From Bryobacteraceae bacterium (lineage in GTDB: Bacteria > Acidobacteriota > Terriglobia > Bryobacterales > Bryobacteraceae): a stretch of DNA of 64,000 nt. The stretch spans positions 186,001 through 250,000 of the forward strand of contig JAHDVK010000002.1 of NCBI GenBank assembly GCA_023384675.1. The letters are read 5' to 3'. Below, piece after piece: positions 54,489-62,474 of the stretch (the first letter of the stretch is position 1; every line of letters begins with the position of its first letter). The notes below the pieces were generated by a model that searched no databases, had not been told where the DNA came from, and saw only the letters and a list, made by a program, of their open reading frames with translations. Made by a program: the position numbers and the translations under genes.

Positions 54489-54537
54489 TGAATGGTGCGC
54501 CCGGAGTGATTCGAACACCCGACCTACTGGTTCGTAG
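54489..54537 (+). other. attR: 49-bp repeat within the intact tRNA-Arg
   Basis: Identical to 45870-45918. It runs from the CCA end of the tRNA to the last base of the seven-base anticodon loop. The element supplied this 3' half and so restored a full tRNA after integration. Confidence 0.95.
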
Positions 54538-54569
54538 CCAGTTGCTCTATCCAGCTGAGCTACGGGCGC
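54493..54569 (-). tRNA. tRNA-Arg (anticodon ACG)
   Basis: The 77-base gene folds by eye into a cloverleaf: acceptor GCGCCCG/CGGGCGC, D-arm with AGCTCAGCTGGATAGAGC, anticodon stem ACTGG/CCAGT with loop CTACGAA (anticodon ACG, read as ICG), T-arm with GTTCGAATC, discriminator A, and encoded CCA. It is the integration target of the adjacent element and remains intact. Confidence 0.95.
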
Positions 54570-54623
54570 ACTTGCGAACCAGTTCCTATTCTAGCGTCCG
54601 CCAGCGGGTTCCGCAACGCGGCT

Positions 54624-55412
54624 CTACTCTCTGCAAATGCCCCGTTTACTGCTCCTGATGAACTCCACCAGATGCCGCGCCTCGGGTGTCGCCACCTCCG
54701 TTTCGATGCGACCCAGCGCCTCCTCGAGTTTTAGTCCCGACCGGTAAAGCAACTGGTAGGCCCGCTTCAGCGCAGAGATCTGTTCGCGGCGGAAGCCGGC
54801 TCGCTTCAAACCCACAAGGTTGAGGCCCTTCGCGGCGATATTGAAGTCCGAATACATGAAGTAGGGCGGCACGTCGCTGTTCACGCGGACGTTGCCGCCG
54901 ATCATCGCGAGGGCCCCTATGCGGGAAAACTGATGCACCACGACGCCGCCCGAAATGAAGGCCTGATCCTCCACTTCCACGTAGCCGGCGAGCAGGGTGC
55001 AACTGGCGATCACGATATCAGAGCCGACGATGCAGTTGTGGGCGATGTGGCCCGAGCCCATGACGAAGTTGTTGTCGCCGACGACCGTCGCCGATTCGGG
55101 CGCCGTGCCGCGGGAGATGGTCCAATGTTCGCGGATTTTGTTGTTATGCCCGATGCGCACGTAGCTGCGTTCGCCGCTGAAGTTCTTGTCGAACGGGTCG
55201 GTGCCGAAGACACAGCCCGCGGAGATTTCGTTCCCGTCGCCGATCGTGGTCCAGCGTTTGATGTACACATAGGGCTCGAGGGCGCAATCAGCGCCAATGA
55301 CAACGTCGCTTTCGATCACGCAAAATTCGCCGATGCGGCTTCGCGGCCCGATGTGCGCTGAGGGGTCCACACGGGCCGTGGGTGCGACGGAGGCGGAAGG
55401 GTCAACAGGCAT
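54624..55412 (-). CDS. lpxA: UDP-N-acetylglucosamine acyltransferase LpxA
   Basis: The 262-residue enzyme catalyses the first step of lipid A synthesis, moving a 3-hydroxyacyl chain from ACP to UDP-GlcNAc. The N-terminal left-handed beta-helix (hexapeptide repeats such as IGPRSRIGEFCVIESDVVIG) leads to the catalytic histidine block MGSGHIAHNCIVGSDIVIAS near residue 120. HQFSRIGALAMIGGNVRVNSD follows. The C-terminal helical part (LNLVGLKRAGFRREQI) is standard. It is divergent from lpxD with only 48 bases between the starts, unlike the usual lpxD-fabZ-lpxA order. The gene lies just outside the integrated element. Confidence 0.95.
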   Translation of the reverse strand: MPVDPSASVAPTARVDPSAHIGPRSRIGEFCVIESDVVIGADCALEPYVYIKRWTTIGDGNEISAGCVFGTDPFDKNFSGERSYVRIGHNNKIREHWTISRGTAPESATVVGDNNFVMGSGHIAHNCIVGSDIVIASCTLLAGYVEVEDQAFISGGVVVHQFSRIGALAMIGGNVRVNSDVPPYFMYSDFNIAAKGLNLVGLKRAGFRREQISALKRAYQLLYRSGLKLEEALGRIETEVATPEARHLVEFIRSSKRGICRE

Positions 55413-55460
55413 ACACTTAAGAGAATACTGGCTTCGGCCAGCGCCAGAAGGAGGCGTGGA
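55413..55460. promoter_or_regulatory. 48-base divergent control region of lpxA and lpxD
   Basis: Both lipid A genes start from this short region. It holds a GGAGG for lpxD at about 55450 and no obvious -35/-10 pair that would fit both directions without extending into the coding sequences. Promoters probably lie inside the opposite gene. Confidence 0.4.
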
Positions 55461-56480
55461 TTGCGCGTTTTGGAAATAGCCGGCTTGCTCGGCGGGACTT
55501 ACGAGGGCGACGGCGAGCGCGACATCGTCGCCGCGGCGCCGCTGGAGGCCGCGGGCGCGGCCGAGATCGCATTCGTCGGATCCGGCAAGGCGCGGCGCGA
55601 GGCGGCGGCATCGGCGGCGGGCTGCCTGGTGGCGCCGCCCGACCTGGAACTCGCAGGGCGCACGCTGATCCGGGTGAAGAATCCGCGGGCGGCTTTTGCC
55701 GAGGCTGTCCGCCGCCTGCATCCTCCGGCGCCGCGCCCGCGGGGCATTCATCCCACGGCGGTGGTGGCGGAGTCGGCGCAACTCGGCAGGGACGTCAGCG
55801 TGGCCGCGTACGCGGTGGTGGGCGAGCGGTGTCTGGTGGGCGAAGGCTGCCTGATCGGGCCCCATTGCGTGCTGGGCGACGAGGTTGTGATCGGCGCGCA
55901 TTCCACCTTGCATGCGCGCGTTACCCTGTATCCGCGGGTCAACGTGGGCGCGCGGGCCGTGATCCATTCAGGCGCTGTGCTGGGCGCGGATGGGTTCGGG
56001 TATGTCTTCGAGGACGGGCGCTATACGGCGTTTCCGCAAATCGGGCGGCTGCTGGTGGGCGACGATGTGGAGATCGGCGCCAACACCACCATTGACCGCG
56101 CGGCGCTGGGCGCGACTGTGATCGAGGACGGCGTGAAGCTCGACAATCTGATTCATATCGGGCACAACTGCCGCGTCGGCAAGCACGTTGTGATCGCCGC
56201 CCAGACTGGCATCGCGGGCGGATCCGTGATCGAGCATCATGCTGTGATCGGCGGCCAGGTGGGGTTAGGCGACAACGTGACGATTCAGTCCGGGGCGGTG
56301 CTTGGTTCCAAGTGCGGCGTGCTGCCGGGCAAGATCATCAAGGGCGGCGGCATCGTGTATTGGGGGGTGCCGGCGAAGCCGCTCAAGGAATACCTCGAAT
56401 CGCTTGCGCTGATGGCGAAGTTGCCGGAACTGCGGCGGGCAGTGAAAGAGCTGCAGGCGCGGTTGCAGGGAGGCGGCTGA
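55461..56480 (+). CDS. lpxD: UDP-3-O-acylglucosamine N-acyltransferase LpxD
   Basis: The 339-residue enzyme adds the second acyl chain in lipid A synthesis. An N-terminal uridine-binding domain (about residues 1-95) is followed by a long hexapeptide beta-helix. The catalytic histidine lies in NLIHIGHNCRVGKHVVIAAQ near residue 235, and the C-terminal helix is typical (LKEYLESLALMAKLPELRRA). The start is a TTG with GGAGG eight bases upstream; no better codon is available. Its stop overlaps the next ATG (TGATG). Confidence 0.93.
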   Translation: MRVLEIAGLLGGTYEGDGERDIVAAAPLEAAGAAEIAFVGSGKARREAAASAAGCLVAPPDLELAGRTLIRVKNPRAAFAEAVRRLHPPAPRPRGIHPTAVVAESAQLGRDVSVAAYAVVGERCLVGEGCLIGPHCVLGDEVVIGAHSTLHARVTLYPRVNVGARAVIHSGAVLGADGFGYVFEDGRYTAFPQIGRLLVGDDVEIGANTTIDRAALGATVIEDGVKLDNLIHIGHNCRVGKHVVIAAQTGIAGGSVIEHHAVIGGQVGLGDNVTIQSGAVLGSKCGVLPGKIIKGGGIVYWGVPAKPLKEYLESLALMAKLPELRRAVKELQARLQGGG

Positions 56481-56935
56481 TGCGGATTATCGTGGGCGGC
56501 GAGGCCCGCAAGGTGGGCAAGACGACCGTCGTATGCCGATTGATCCGCGGCTTTCCCGACATCGAATGGACCGCGGTGAAGATCTCGGGCCATGACCATG
56601 GGCTGGCTCCCGGCGCTTGGTCATTGACCGCCGAAAAGCATGCGGGCCACGCTAACGACACGCAGCGGTACCTGGCCGCGGGCGCGGCACATGCCCTCTG
56701 GCTGAGCGGCGACGCCGAAGCCGCGCTGCCGGCGTTGCGCGAACGGCTGGCGCGGGCGCCGCACTGGATTGTCGAGTCAACGCGCGCCGCGGCCTGGCTG
56801 GAGCACGATTTCTCGATCCTGGTAACGGATGCGAAAAATGGTGAAAAAAAGGCTTCCGCACAGGGTTTTCGAGCCAAAATCACGATAAATGCCGATGACC
56901 CGCACTTAGTTGAGCGGGTAATCGGCTACTGGTAG
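56480..56935 (+). CDS. Small P-loop protein, MobB-like
   Basis: The 151-residue product has a P-loop-like start (RIIVGGEARKVGKTTVVCRL), a KISGHDHG segment near residue 38 and a HANDTQRYLAAGAAHALWL stretch, resembling MobB-type or dethiobiotin-synthetase-like small NTPases. MobB members assist molybdenum cofactor guanylation, but this one is not near mob genes and the function is unclear. It is translationally coupled to lpxD. Its 3' end overlaps the convergent kinase-like gene by 30 bases. Confidence 0.6.
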   Translation: MRIIVGGEARKVGKTTVVCRLIRGFPDIEWTAVKISGHDHGLAPGAWSLTAEKHAGHANDTQRYLAAGAAHALWLSGDAEAALPALRERLARAPHWIVESTRAAAWLEHDFSILVTDAKNGEKKASAQGFRAKITINADDPHLVERVIGYW

Positions 56936-57562
56936 CCAAACCCCCACGGTCACCACACCGCCGCCGGTTTCGAGCAGGAACCGGCCGCCGAGCTGCTCCG
57001 CCATGCGACGCAAGCCGCCTACCCCGCCGGGCGGGTCGAGAGGGCGCAGGCTGGCGTGTTCTCCCGTCTTCGAATGGATGCGGAGCCACACGCCCTGTTC
57101 CTCGGCGGCGGTCTCCACCAACGGCATCGGCTCGCCGCCGGCGACGTCGCGGAAAAACGACAAGGCGTGCCGGAGCCAGGCGCACAGTGCGCGCTGCGAG
57201 CCGCGCACGCGCGGGGCGTTGGCCATCAACTTGAGACGCAGAGGGCGATCCTCCTGGCGGGCCAGGCGTTCGCCGGTTTCGGAGATGAGCGCGTTCAGAT
57301 CAACCGCCGCCGGGGCCGCCAGTTCCGCCGGCGCGGCCAGGGATGCGTCCTCCAGCATCCAGCTTGCCTGCGCGACCAGCTGACGAATGCGTCCGCACTG
57401 ATCGCGCAGTTCAGTGTCGCAATCCTCGAGCGCGAGTTCGAGGTAGTAGGCCAGGGACTCGATGCCGCCCAACGGCTGCCTGATCTCATGCGCCAGCTGA
57501 GTGATCACGTCGCAAAGGCTGGCGGGGCTTTCCAGCGCGGTCTGGGTTCCGGTTTCCTTCAC
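56906..57562 (-). CDS. Soluble histidine-kinase-like protein
   Basis: From the GTG at 57562 the 218-residue product has a HisKA-like block (LCDVITQLAHEIRQPLGGIE, His near residue 25) and a HATPase-like region. The ATP-binding boxes are weak: the N-box position reads LRHALSFF, and only the G2-like LDPPGGVGGLRRMAEQLGGR looks normal. It may be a pseudo-kinase or phosphotransfer protein. A cation transporter gene lies 28 bases upstream on the same strand. The open frame upstream of 57562 is the shadow of that transporter. Confidence 0.65.
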   Translation of the reverse strand: MKETGTQTALESPASLCDVITQLAHEIRQPLGGIESLAYYLELALEDCDTELRDQCGRIRQLVAQASWMLEDASLAAPAELAAPAAVDLNALISETGERLARQEDRPLRLKLMANAPRVRGSQRALCAWLRHALSFFRDVAGGEPMPLVETAAEEQGVWLRIHSKTGEHASLRPLDPPGGVGGLRRMAEQLGGRFLLETGGGVVTVGVWLPVADYPLN

Positions 57563-57590
57563 GGCAATGCTCGCCAGTATAACGCCATCG

Positions 57591-58520
57591 TCATTCGCGG
57601 TGGGGAGCGCGATGGATGCCGTCGTGGTCCTCGCGAGCCTCGAGATGAGTAGTGACCTCGACGGGTTGATCGAGCGCGACGGCGAGGTTCTCTTCGATGC
57701 GCGTAGCCGCGGCGTGCGCGGCGCCCACGGCGTGTTCGTAGGGGAACAACAGGTGGACTTCGACGAGCAGACGTCCGCCGGTCTCGCGGAGGCGCAGGCC
57801 ATGCCACTCGACGCCCTCGGCCGAGGCCAGTTCATCCAGATGCTTGCGCAAGATCTGCTCGGCGTTCGGATCGGCCCAATCGAGCAGGCCACGCATGGAA
57901 CGGAGCACCAGTTGTCCACCCGACCAGAGAATGTGCAGCGCTACGAGGATGGCGCAAATTGGATCGAAAGGACGCCAGCCAGTGAGCATGACCAGGGCGA
58001 GACCAACGATGACGCCGATGCTGGTCCAGCAATCGGTGAGCACGTGGCGGCCGTTGGCTTCGAGGATGAGCGAACCCGTGCGGCGGCCGGTGCGGATCAG
58101 ATGCCAGCCGAGCAGTCCGTTGATGAGCGCCGCGGCGGCGACCAGGAAGATGCCCGTTCCCAGGCTTTCCAAATGGAGGCCCGCCAGCCATTTCTGGATC
58201 GCCGCCCAGAGAATGGCGAATGCGGCGATGACAATCATCGCGCCTTCGAAGCCCGCCGAGAAGAAAGCGATGCGCTCGTAACCGTAGTGGAAGCGTTCGT
58301 CGGCCGGGCGGGCGCTCAGGCGCATGCTGAAAGCGGCGAAGCCCACGGCGGCGACGTGGACGACGGACTCAAGCGCATCGGAGAGGATCGCCGCCGAACC
58401 GGTAATCCACCAGGCAAAGCTTTTGCCGAGAAACATCAGGATGCCGAAGATCAGCGAAAGACGCATCGCGGACCGGGCTGCGGGACCGGTGGCGTGGGCG
58501 TCGCGGGCATCCAGATGCAC
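57591..58520 (-). CDS. Cation diffusion facilitator (CDF) transporter
   Basis: The 309-residue membrane protein has six helices, the first near residues 20-40. The metal-binding acidic/His residues appear in helix 2 (ILSDALESVVHVAAVGF) and helix 5 (HVLTDCWTSIGVIVGL), followed by the cytoplasmic C-terminal ferredoxin-like domain (GVEWHGLRLRETGGRLLVEV). It probably exports zinc or another divalent cation in exchange for protons; the metal is not fixed by sequence. Helix 2 has DALE in place of the more usual DxxxD pair, which could affect selectivity. Confidence 0.85.
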   Translation of the reverse strand: MHLDARDAHATGPAARSAMRLSLIFGILMFLGKSFAWWITGSAAILSDALESVVHVAAVGFAAFSMRLSARPADERFHYGYERIAFFSAGFEGAMIVIAAFAILWAAIQKWLAGLHLESLGTGIFLVAAAALINGLLGWHLIRTGRRTGSLILEANGRHVLTDCWTSIGVIVGLALVMLTGWRPFDPICAILVALHILWSGGQLVLRSMRGLLDWADPNAEQILRKHLDELASAEGVEWHGLRLRETGGRLLVEVHLLFPYEHAVGAAHAAATRIEENLAVALDQPVEVTTHLEAREDHDGIHRAPHRE

Positions 58521-58611
58521 TCCCCGATTCTAGCGGGTCGGCGCGCCTGCGAGCAGCGGGCAGAGGCCTGCCGCGCTCGATTCGGCTGTCTAGTGGGCCG
58601 GAATTTCGCTT

Positions 58612-59757
58612 TCAGTACTTGGGCACGGAGGGATCCACAGTGTCGCTCCAGGCGAGGATGCCGCCCCGCATGTTGGCGACCCTGCGAAAGCCGTTCTCCC
58701 GCAACAGATCGGCGGCCTTCGCGCTGCGGATGCCGCTTTTGCAGTGGACAACCACCTCGGCCTCGCGGCTCAACTCGGCGAGCCGCCTCGGCAGATCTCC
58801 GAGCGGGATCAGGGTGGCGGCGTCGATGCGGCAGATCTGGTGCTCATGCGGCTCGCGCACGTCAATGAACTGAAAATTGTCGCCCCGGTCGAGCCGGACC
58901 TTCACCTCGGCGGGCGTGATTTCGACCCCCGCCGGCGGAGGCGGTTGCTTCGGGATGCCGCAGAATTCCTGGTAATCGATCAGGCCCTTGATTTTCGTGC
59001 AGGGCTGGCCGGGCGGGCATTCCGGATCGCGCCGCAGTTTCAGTTCGCGGAATCTCATGGCGAGCGCGTCGTAGAGCATCAGCCGGCCCTGGAGCGTTTC
59101 GCCCGCGCCAAGGATGAGCTTCACGACTTCGGTGGCCTGGATCAGCCCGATGATGCCGGGCAGGATGCCCAGTACTCCACCCTCCGCGCACGAGGGCACC
59201 AAGCCGGGCGGTGGCGGTTCCGGGTAGAGGCAGCGGTAACAAGGCCCATCGGCGGTGGCGAAGACCGACGCCTGGCCCTCGAAGCGGAAAATCGAGCCAT
59301 AGACGTTCGGTTTGCCCAGGAGAACGCATGCGTCGTTCACCAGATAGCGCGTGGGGAAATTATCGGTCCCGTCGGCGACGATGTCATATTCTCTGACGAT
59401 CTCCAGGGCGTTTTCGCTCGTCAGCGGCACGTCGTGACGCACGTAATCGACGTGGGGATTGAGATCTTTCAGGGTTTCGATGGCCGAATCGAGTTTCTTC
59501 TTCCCCAGGTCCTTCGTGCCGTGGATTACCTGACGCTGCAAATTCGAATCGTCCACCACGTCGAAATCCACCAGGCCCAGCGTGCCCACGCCCGCGGCGG
59601 CCAGGTAGAGCGCAAGCGGCGAGCCGAGGCCGCCCGTGCCTACCAGCAGCACCCGGGCGCGTTTCAGCTTCAACTGCCCCTCCATGCCCACTTCCGGCAT
59701 GATCAGGTGGCGCGAGTAGCGCCGGATCTCTTCGGCGCTCAGTGTGTTCGGGTCCAT
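58612..59757 (-). CDS. moeZ: E1-like adenylyltransferase with C-terminal rhodanese domain (MoeZ/MoeBR type)
   Basis: The 381-residue protein joins a ThiF/MoeB adenylation domain (VLLVGTGGLGSPLALYLAAA near residue 36, HGTKDLGKKKLDSA, ADGTDNFPTRYLVNDACV, zinc-site cysteines near PCYRCLYPEPPP and CPPGQPC) to a rhodanese domain with active Cys in VVVHCKSGIRS near residue 340. It adenylates the C-terminal glycine of a ubiquitin-like carrier and delivers sulfur to it as a thiocarboxylate. The carrier gene lies directly upstream, 4 bases away, and a JAMM protease gene before that. Confidence 0.92.
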   Translation of the reverse strand: MDPNTLSAEEIRRYSRHLIMPEVGMEGQLKLKRARVLLVGTGGLGSPLALYLAAAGVGTLGLVDFDVVDDSNLQRQVIHGTKDLGKKKLDSAIETLKDLNPHVDYVRHDVPLTSENALEIVREYDIVADGTDNFPTRYLVNDACVLLGKPNVYGSIFRFEGQASVFATADGPCYRCLYPEPPPPGLVPSCAEGGVLGILPGIIGLIQATEVVKLILGAGETLQGRLMLYDALAMRFRELKLRRDPECPPGQPCTKIKGLIDYQEFCGIPKQPPPPAGVEITPAEVKVRLDRGDNFQFIDVREPHEHQICRIDAATLIPLGDLPRRLAELSREAEVVVHCKSGIRSAKAADLLRENGFRRVANMRGGILAWSDTVDPSVPKY

Positions 59758-59761
59758 AGCG

Positions 59762-60037
59762 TCAGCGGCCTCCCGCGATGCTGGGCACGATGGAGAGCGT
59801 GTCGGACTCACCCACGGCGGAAGCCTCCTTGTCCAGGTAGCGGATGTCTTCGTCGTTCAGATACACGTTGACGAAGCTGCGCAGCCGGCCCTCGTCGTTG
59901 TAGAGATGTTTCTTCAGATCACCATGCCTCGCGGTGAGAGCTCCGAGCGCCTCGCCCACCGTGGCGCCGGCCACATCCACCTCCTTCGCGCCGCCGGCGT
60001 ATTGGCGCAGCGGCGCGGGGATAAAAATTCTAGGCAT
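59762..60037 (-). CDS. MoaD/ThiS/CysO-family ubiquitin-like sulfur carrier
   Basis: The 91-residue beta-grasp protein has the features of MoaD/CysO carriers: IFIPAPLRQYAGGAKEVDVA, FVNVYLNDEDIRYL and DTLSIVPSIAGGR. The C-terminus is Gly-Gly-Arg, one residue past the usual diglycine, so a protease would have to remove the arginine before adenylation; the JAMM gene upstream is a candidate. GGAGG lies 11 bases before the ATG. A role in cysteine or cofactor sulfur transfer is inferred from family and neighbours. No cysM is adjacent. Confidence 0.85.
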   Translation of the reverse strand: MPRIFIPAPLRQYAGGAKEVDVAGATVGEALGALTARHGDLKKHLYNDEGRLRSFVNVYLNDEDIRYLDKEASAVGESDTLSIVPSIAGGR

Positions 60038-60055
60038 TTTGCTGGCGAACCTCCA

Positions 60056-60487
60056 TTATCCGGGATGGACCAGGTCTTCGGTCTCGGCGTGGGTCTTTTC
60101 TTCATTCACGCGGAAACAGGCGGCTCCCGCGAGCTCGCCTTTCCGCACCGACACCACCACGTTCGAATACCAGTGCAAGGAGTTGGCAAGGTCCGTGGCC
60201 GAAAAATAGGCGTGTTCGTCGGGGTGGGAATGGAAGAAGCCCAGCACCTCGAGCCCTTCGGCGCGGGCGCGCTTCTGGGCGGCAAGCTGATCATCGGGGT
60301 GGATGAAAAAACGGTCGTTGCGGCCCTCCTGGTGCGCATTGCGGCAGGGGATGGCGACCGTCGCGGTGCGGAGATCGTCGTCGGCCGGATCGAGTTCCCC
60401 CAACAACACCCCGCAACATTCGCGCGGGTACGCTGCGCAGGCATCGGCCACAATGATCTCCCAGGATTCCTTGCTGATGGTCAACAT
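60056..60487 (-). CDS. JAMM/MPN+ metalloprotease (Mec/M67 family)
   Basis: The 143-residue protein contains the zinc signature of JAMM deubiquitinase-like peptidases: the Glu in CCGVLLGEL near residue 30 and GFFHSHPDEHAYFSATD near 85 (HxH then S..D). In Mycobacterium the homologous Mec+ frees cysteine from CysO. Here it precedes a carrier ending in Gly-Gly-Arg and an E1-rhodanese protein, so maturation of that carrier is a further possibility. The ATG at 60487 is chosen by family length; the Shine-Dalgarno is weak. Confidence 0.85.
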   Translation of the reverse strand: MLTISKESWEIIVADACAAYPRECCGVLLGELDPADDDLRTATVAIPCRNAHQEGRNDRFFIHPDDQLAAQKRARAEGLEVLGFFHSHPDEHAYFSATDLANSLHWYSNVVVSVRKGELAGAACFRVNEEKTHAETEDLVHPG

Positions 60488-60557
60488 GCTCTCGATCCAG
60501 ACCAATGCACCCCAACTCCATCGAGTTTACCAAGATCTGAAGGACGCGGGCAAAAGT

Positions 60558-60589
60558 GAAGGCCGGAACCCGGGCGGGTTCCGGCCTTC
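60558..60589 (-). terminator. Intrinsic terminator of rpoD
   Basis: A 14-bp perfect stem (GAAGGCCGGAACCC facing GGGTTCCGGCCTTC, loop GGGC) lies 24 bases after the rpoD stop. On the minus strand it is followed by ACTTTTG, a short U-run. It separates rpoD from the JAMM gene. Confidence 0.85.
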
Positions 60590-60612
60590 GCCGATGTTGA
60601 CTTGTATTCCGG

Positions 60613-62142
60613 CTACCGCGCGGCCAGCAGCGCCCGCAAATGCCGGGCGCGCTCGGGACTGCGCAACTGCCGGAGGGCCTTCGCTTCGATCTGGCGGATG
60701 CGCTCGCGAGTGACATCGAACTGCTGTCCGATCTCTTCGAGCGTATGCTCGCGCTCACAGCCGATGCCGAACCGCAGCCGGATCACCTTTTCTTCCTTCG
60801 GCGAGAGGGTCTTCAGGATGTTGGCCGTCTCGTCGCGGACATTGGTGTCGATGACGGTCTCGACCGGGGAGTTCACCCAGCGATCCTCGATGAGGTCACC
60901 GAGGGCCGATTCCCCATCGCGGCCGACGGGTGTTTCGAGCGATACCGGGTCGCGGGAGATGGTCTTCAGCTTCTGGACCTTCTCGACCGGGATATCCATA
61001 CGGCGGCTGATTTCTTCATTTGTCGGAGAACGACCGAGTTCCTTTTCGAGCTCGCGAGTGGCCCGCAGGAACTTGTTCATGGATTCGTTCATGTGAACGG
61101 GGATTCGGATGGTCCGGCTCTGGTCGGCGATGGCGCGCGTGATGGCCTGGCGAATCCACCAGGTGGCGTAAGTGGAGAACTTGTAGCCGCGGCGGTACTC
61201 GAACTTGTCGGCGGCGCGCATCAGGCCGATGTTGCCCTCCTGGATCAGATCCAGCAGGTGGAGCCCGCGGTTGACGTACTTCTTGGCGACTGACACCACG
61301 AGGCGCAGGTTAGCCTCGACGAGATCCTTCTTGGCATGCTCGGCTTCCTGCTCGCCGTGACGGATTACGTTCAAAGTCTGGCGCAGGGCGGCCAGCGAGG
61401 CGCCAGCCTGCTGCTCGCGCTTGCGGATCTCGCGCTTGATCTCGCGAATCCGGCTTTGGTTCTCGGCCTTGCGGACCTCGAGGCGGCGTACTTCCAGTTC
61501 GAGGTGAGTCATCTCCTCGACGGCCTTTTCAATTGCGAGCGAGAACTGACGCCAGCGCGGATTCAGCCAAGGCATACTACGAATGGCGATGGACGCCTGC
61601 ACGGCGGCGCGCATCATTTTCCATTGGGCTTTGCGTTTGCCACGCTTGTTGGCTGTGGTGCCGGTGGCATCGGCCTTCTCGGTGAGTTGAATCTGCCGCT
61701 TGAGCTGCGACTGCAGTTCCATAAAGCGCGCCAAAAGAGTGGCGCGGCGCTTCTCCTCGGCGGGACCGCCTTCTTCGGTTTCGCCGATCTCCGCCCACTG
61801 ATCGAGCAGGGAGGGATCCTGTTTGACTTGTTCGCAGACTTCGAGAACCGTACCGTGGACCAGGGCCGAACGGCTAATCGCCCTCTGCATCCGGAGCTTG
61901 CCGCGTTCCATGCGGCGCGCCAAAGTGACTTCGCCGTCGCGGGTGAGAAGCGGAACTGCGCCCATCTCACGCAAATACACGCGGACCGGGTCATCCGTGT
62001 AGATTGATTCCTCTACCGGTTGCGCGGCTTGGGAATCATCTTCCTGGACTTCTTCCGGATGAAAAAACTGGTTATCCTCATCAAACGGCAGCCCAAGCGG
62101 GCTGTGCGAATCGGACATGAACTGATCTTCAAAGTGGTCCAC
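60613..62142 (-). CDS. rpoD: Primary sigma factor RpoD (sigma70)
   Basis: The 509-residue protein is the housekeeping sigma factor. Region 1.2 is [20 protein letters not shown]; region 2 is [20 protein letters not shown] and [20 protein letters not shown], region 3 is [16 protein letters not shown], and region 4 ends in [21 protein letters not shown] charged nonconserved region of about 160 residues lies between 1.2 and 2. Region 1.1 is very short. The start may be a GTG at 62142 (GGAGG ten bases upstream) or the ATG at 62118. Upstream, 62143-62250 contains a small hairpin with a T-run (CTCCC-TTTCA-GGGAG-TTTT, about 62179-62193) that could attenuate. Confidence 0.95.
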   Translation of the reverse strand: MDHFEDQFMSDSHSPLGLPFDEDNQFFHPEEVQEDDSQAAQPVEESIYTDDPVRVYLREMGAVPLLTRDGEVTLARRMERGKLRMQRAISRSALVHGTVLEVCEQVKQDPSLLDQWAEIGETEEGGPAEEKRRATLLARFMELQSQLKRQIQLTEKADATGTTANKRGKRKAQWKMMRAAVQASIAIRSMPWLNPRWRQFSLAIEKAVEEMTHLELEVRRLEVRKAENQSRIREIKREIRKREQQAGASLAALRQTLNVIRHGEQEAEHAKKDLVEANLRLVVSVAKKYVNRGLHLLDLIQEGNIGLMRAADKFEYRRGYKFSTYATWWIRQAITRAIADQSRTIRIPVHMNESMNKFLRATRELEKELGRSPTNEEISRRMDIPVEKVQKLKTISRDPVSLETPVGRDGESALGDLIEDRWVNSPVETVIDTNVRDETANILKTLSPKEEKVIRLRFGIGCEREHTLEEIGQQFDVTRERIRQIEAKALRQLRSPERARHLRALLAAR

Positions 62143-62474
62143 TGGTGGCACACCTCCCAGGTTCGGGCTGAAAGCACAAAACTCCCTGAAAGGGAGCACT
62201 CCTGGCTTTTTGCCTTTTCGTTAATTCTTCTGTTTTGTTCAAGCTGCCGAAACGGAGTCTACACCGGGCGTTGCTTTCAGCTTCCGCACATGACCCCGCG
62301 ATAGGGGGTGGCAAGTCATCGATCGACGCGGAAAACGCACCTAGGCCGACAAGACGCTCCGAGTTAGCATACCATGAATCGATGGCGCAGACAAAGCGCA
62401 AAATCACCTACATCTTAGGATGCTCACCGGGACAAATAGTTACACGGATAGTTGCGCCAGTGTTACGCCCCGTT

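Noticed and set aside
45870-54537. Interpretation as an ordinary decayed prophage
   Set aside because: Genes are intact, translationally overlapping, ordered around an origin-like site and closed by a terminator; a random deletion series would not be expected to leave this.
57563-57919. N-terminal extension of the kinase-like protein at 56906-57562
   Set aside because: The extension is read in the shadow of the CDF transporter gene and is Ser/Arg/Pro-rich without structure.
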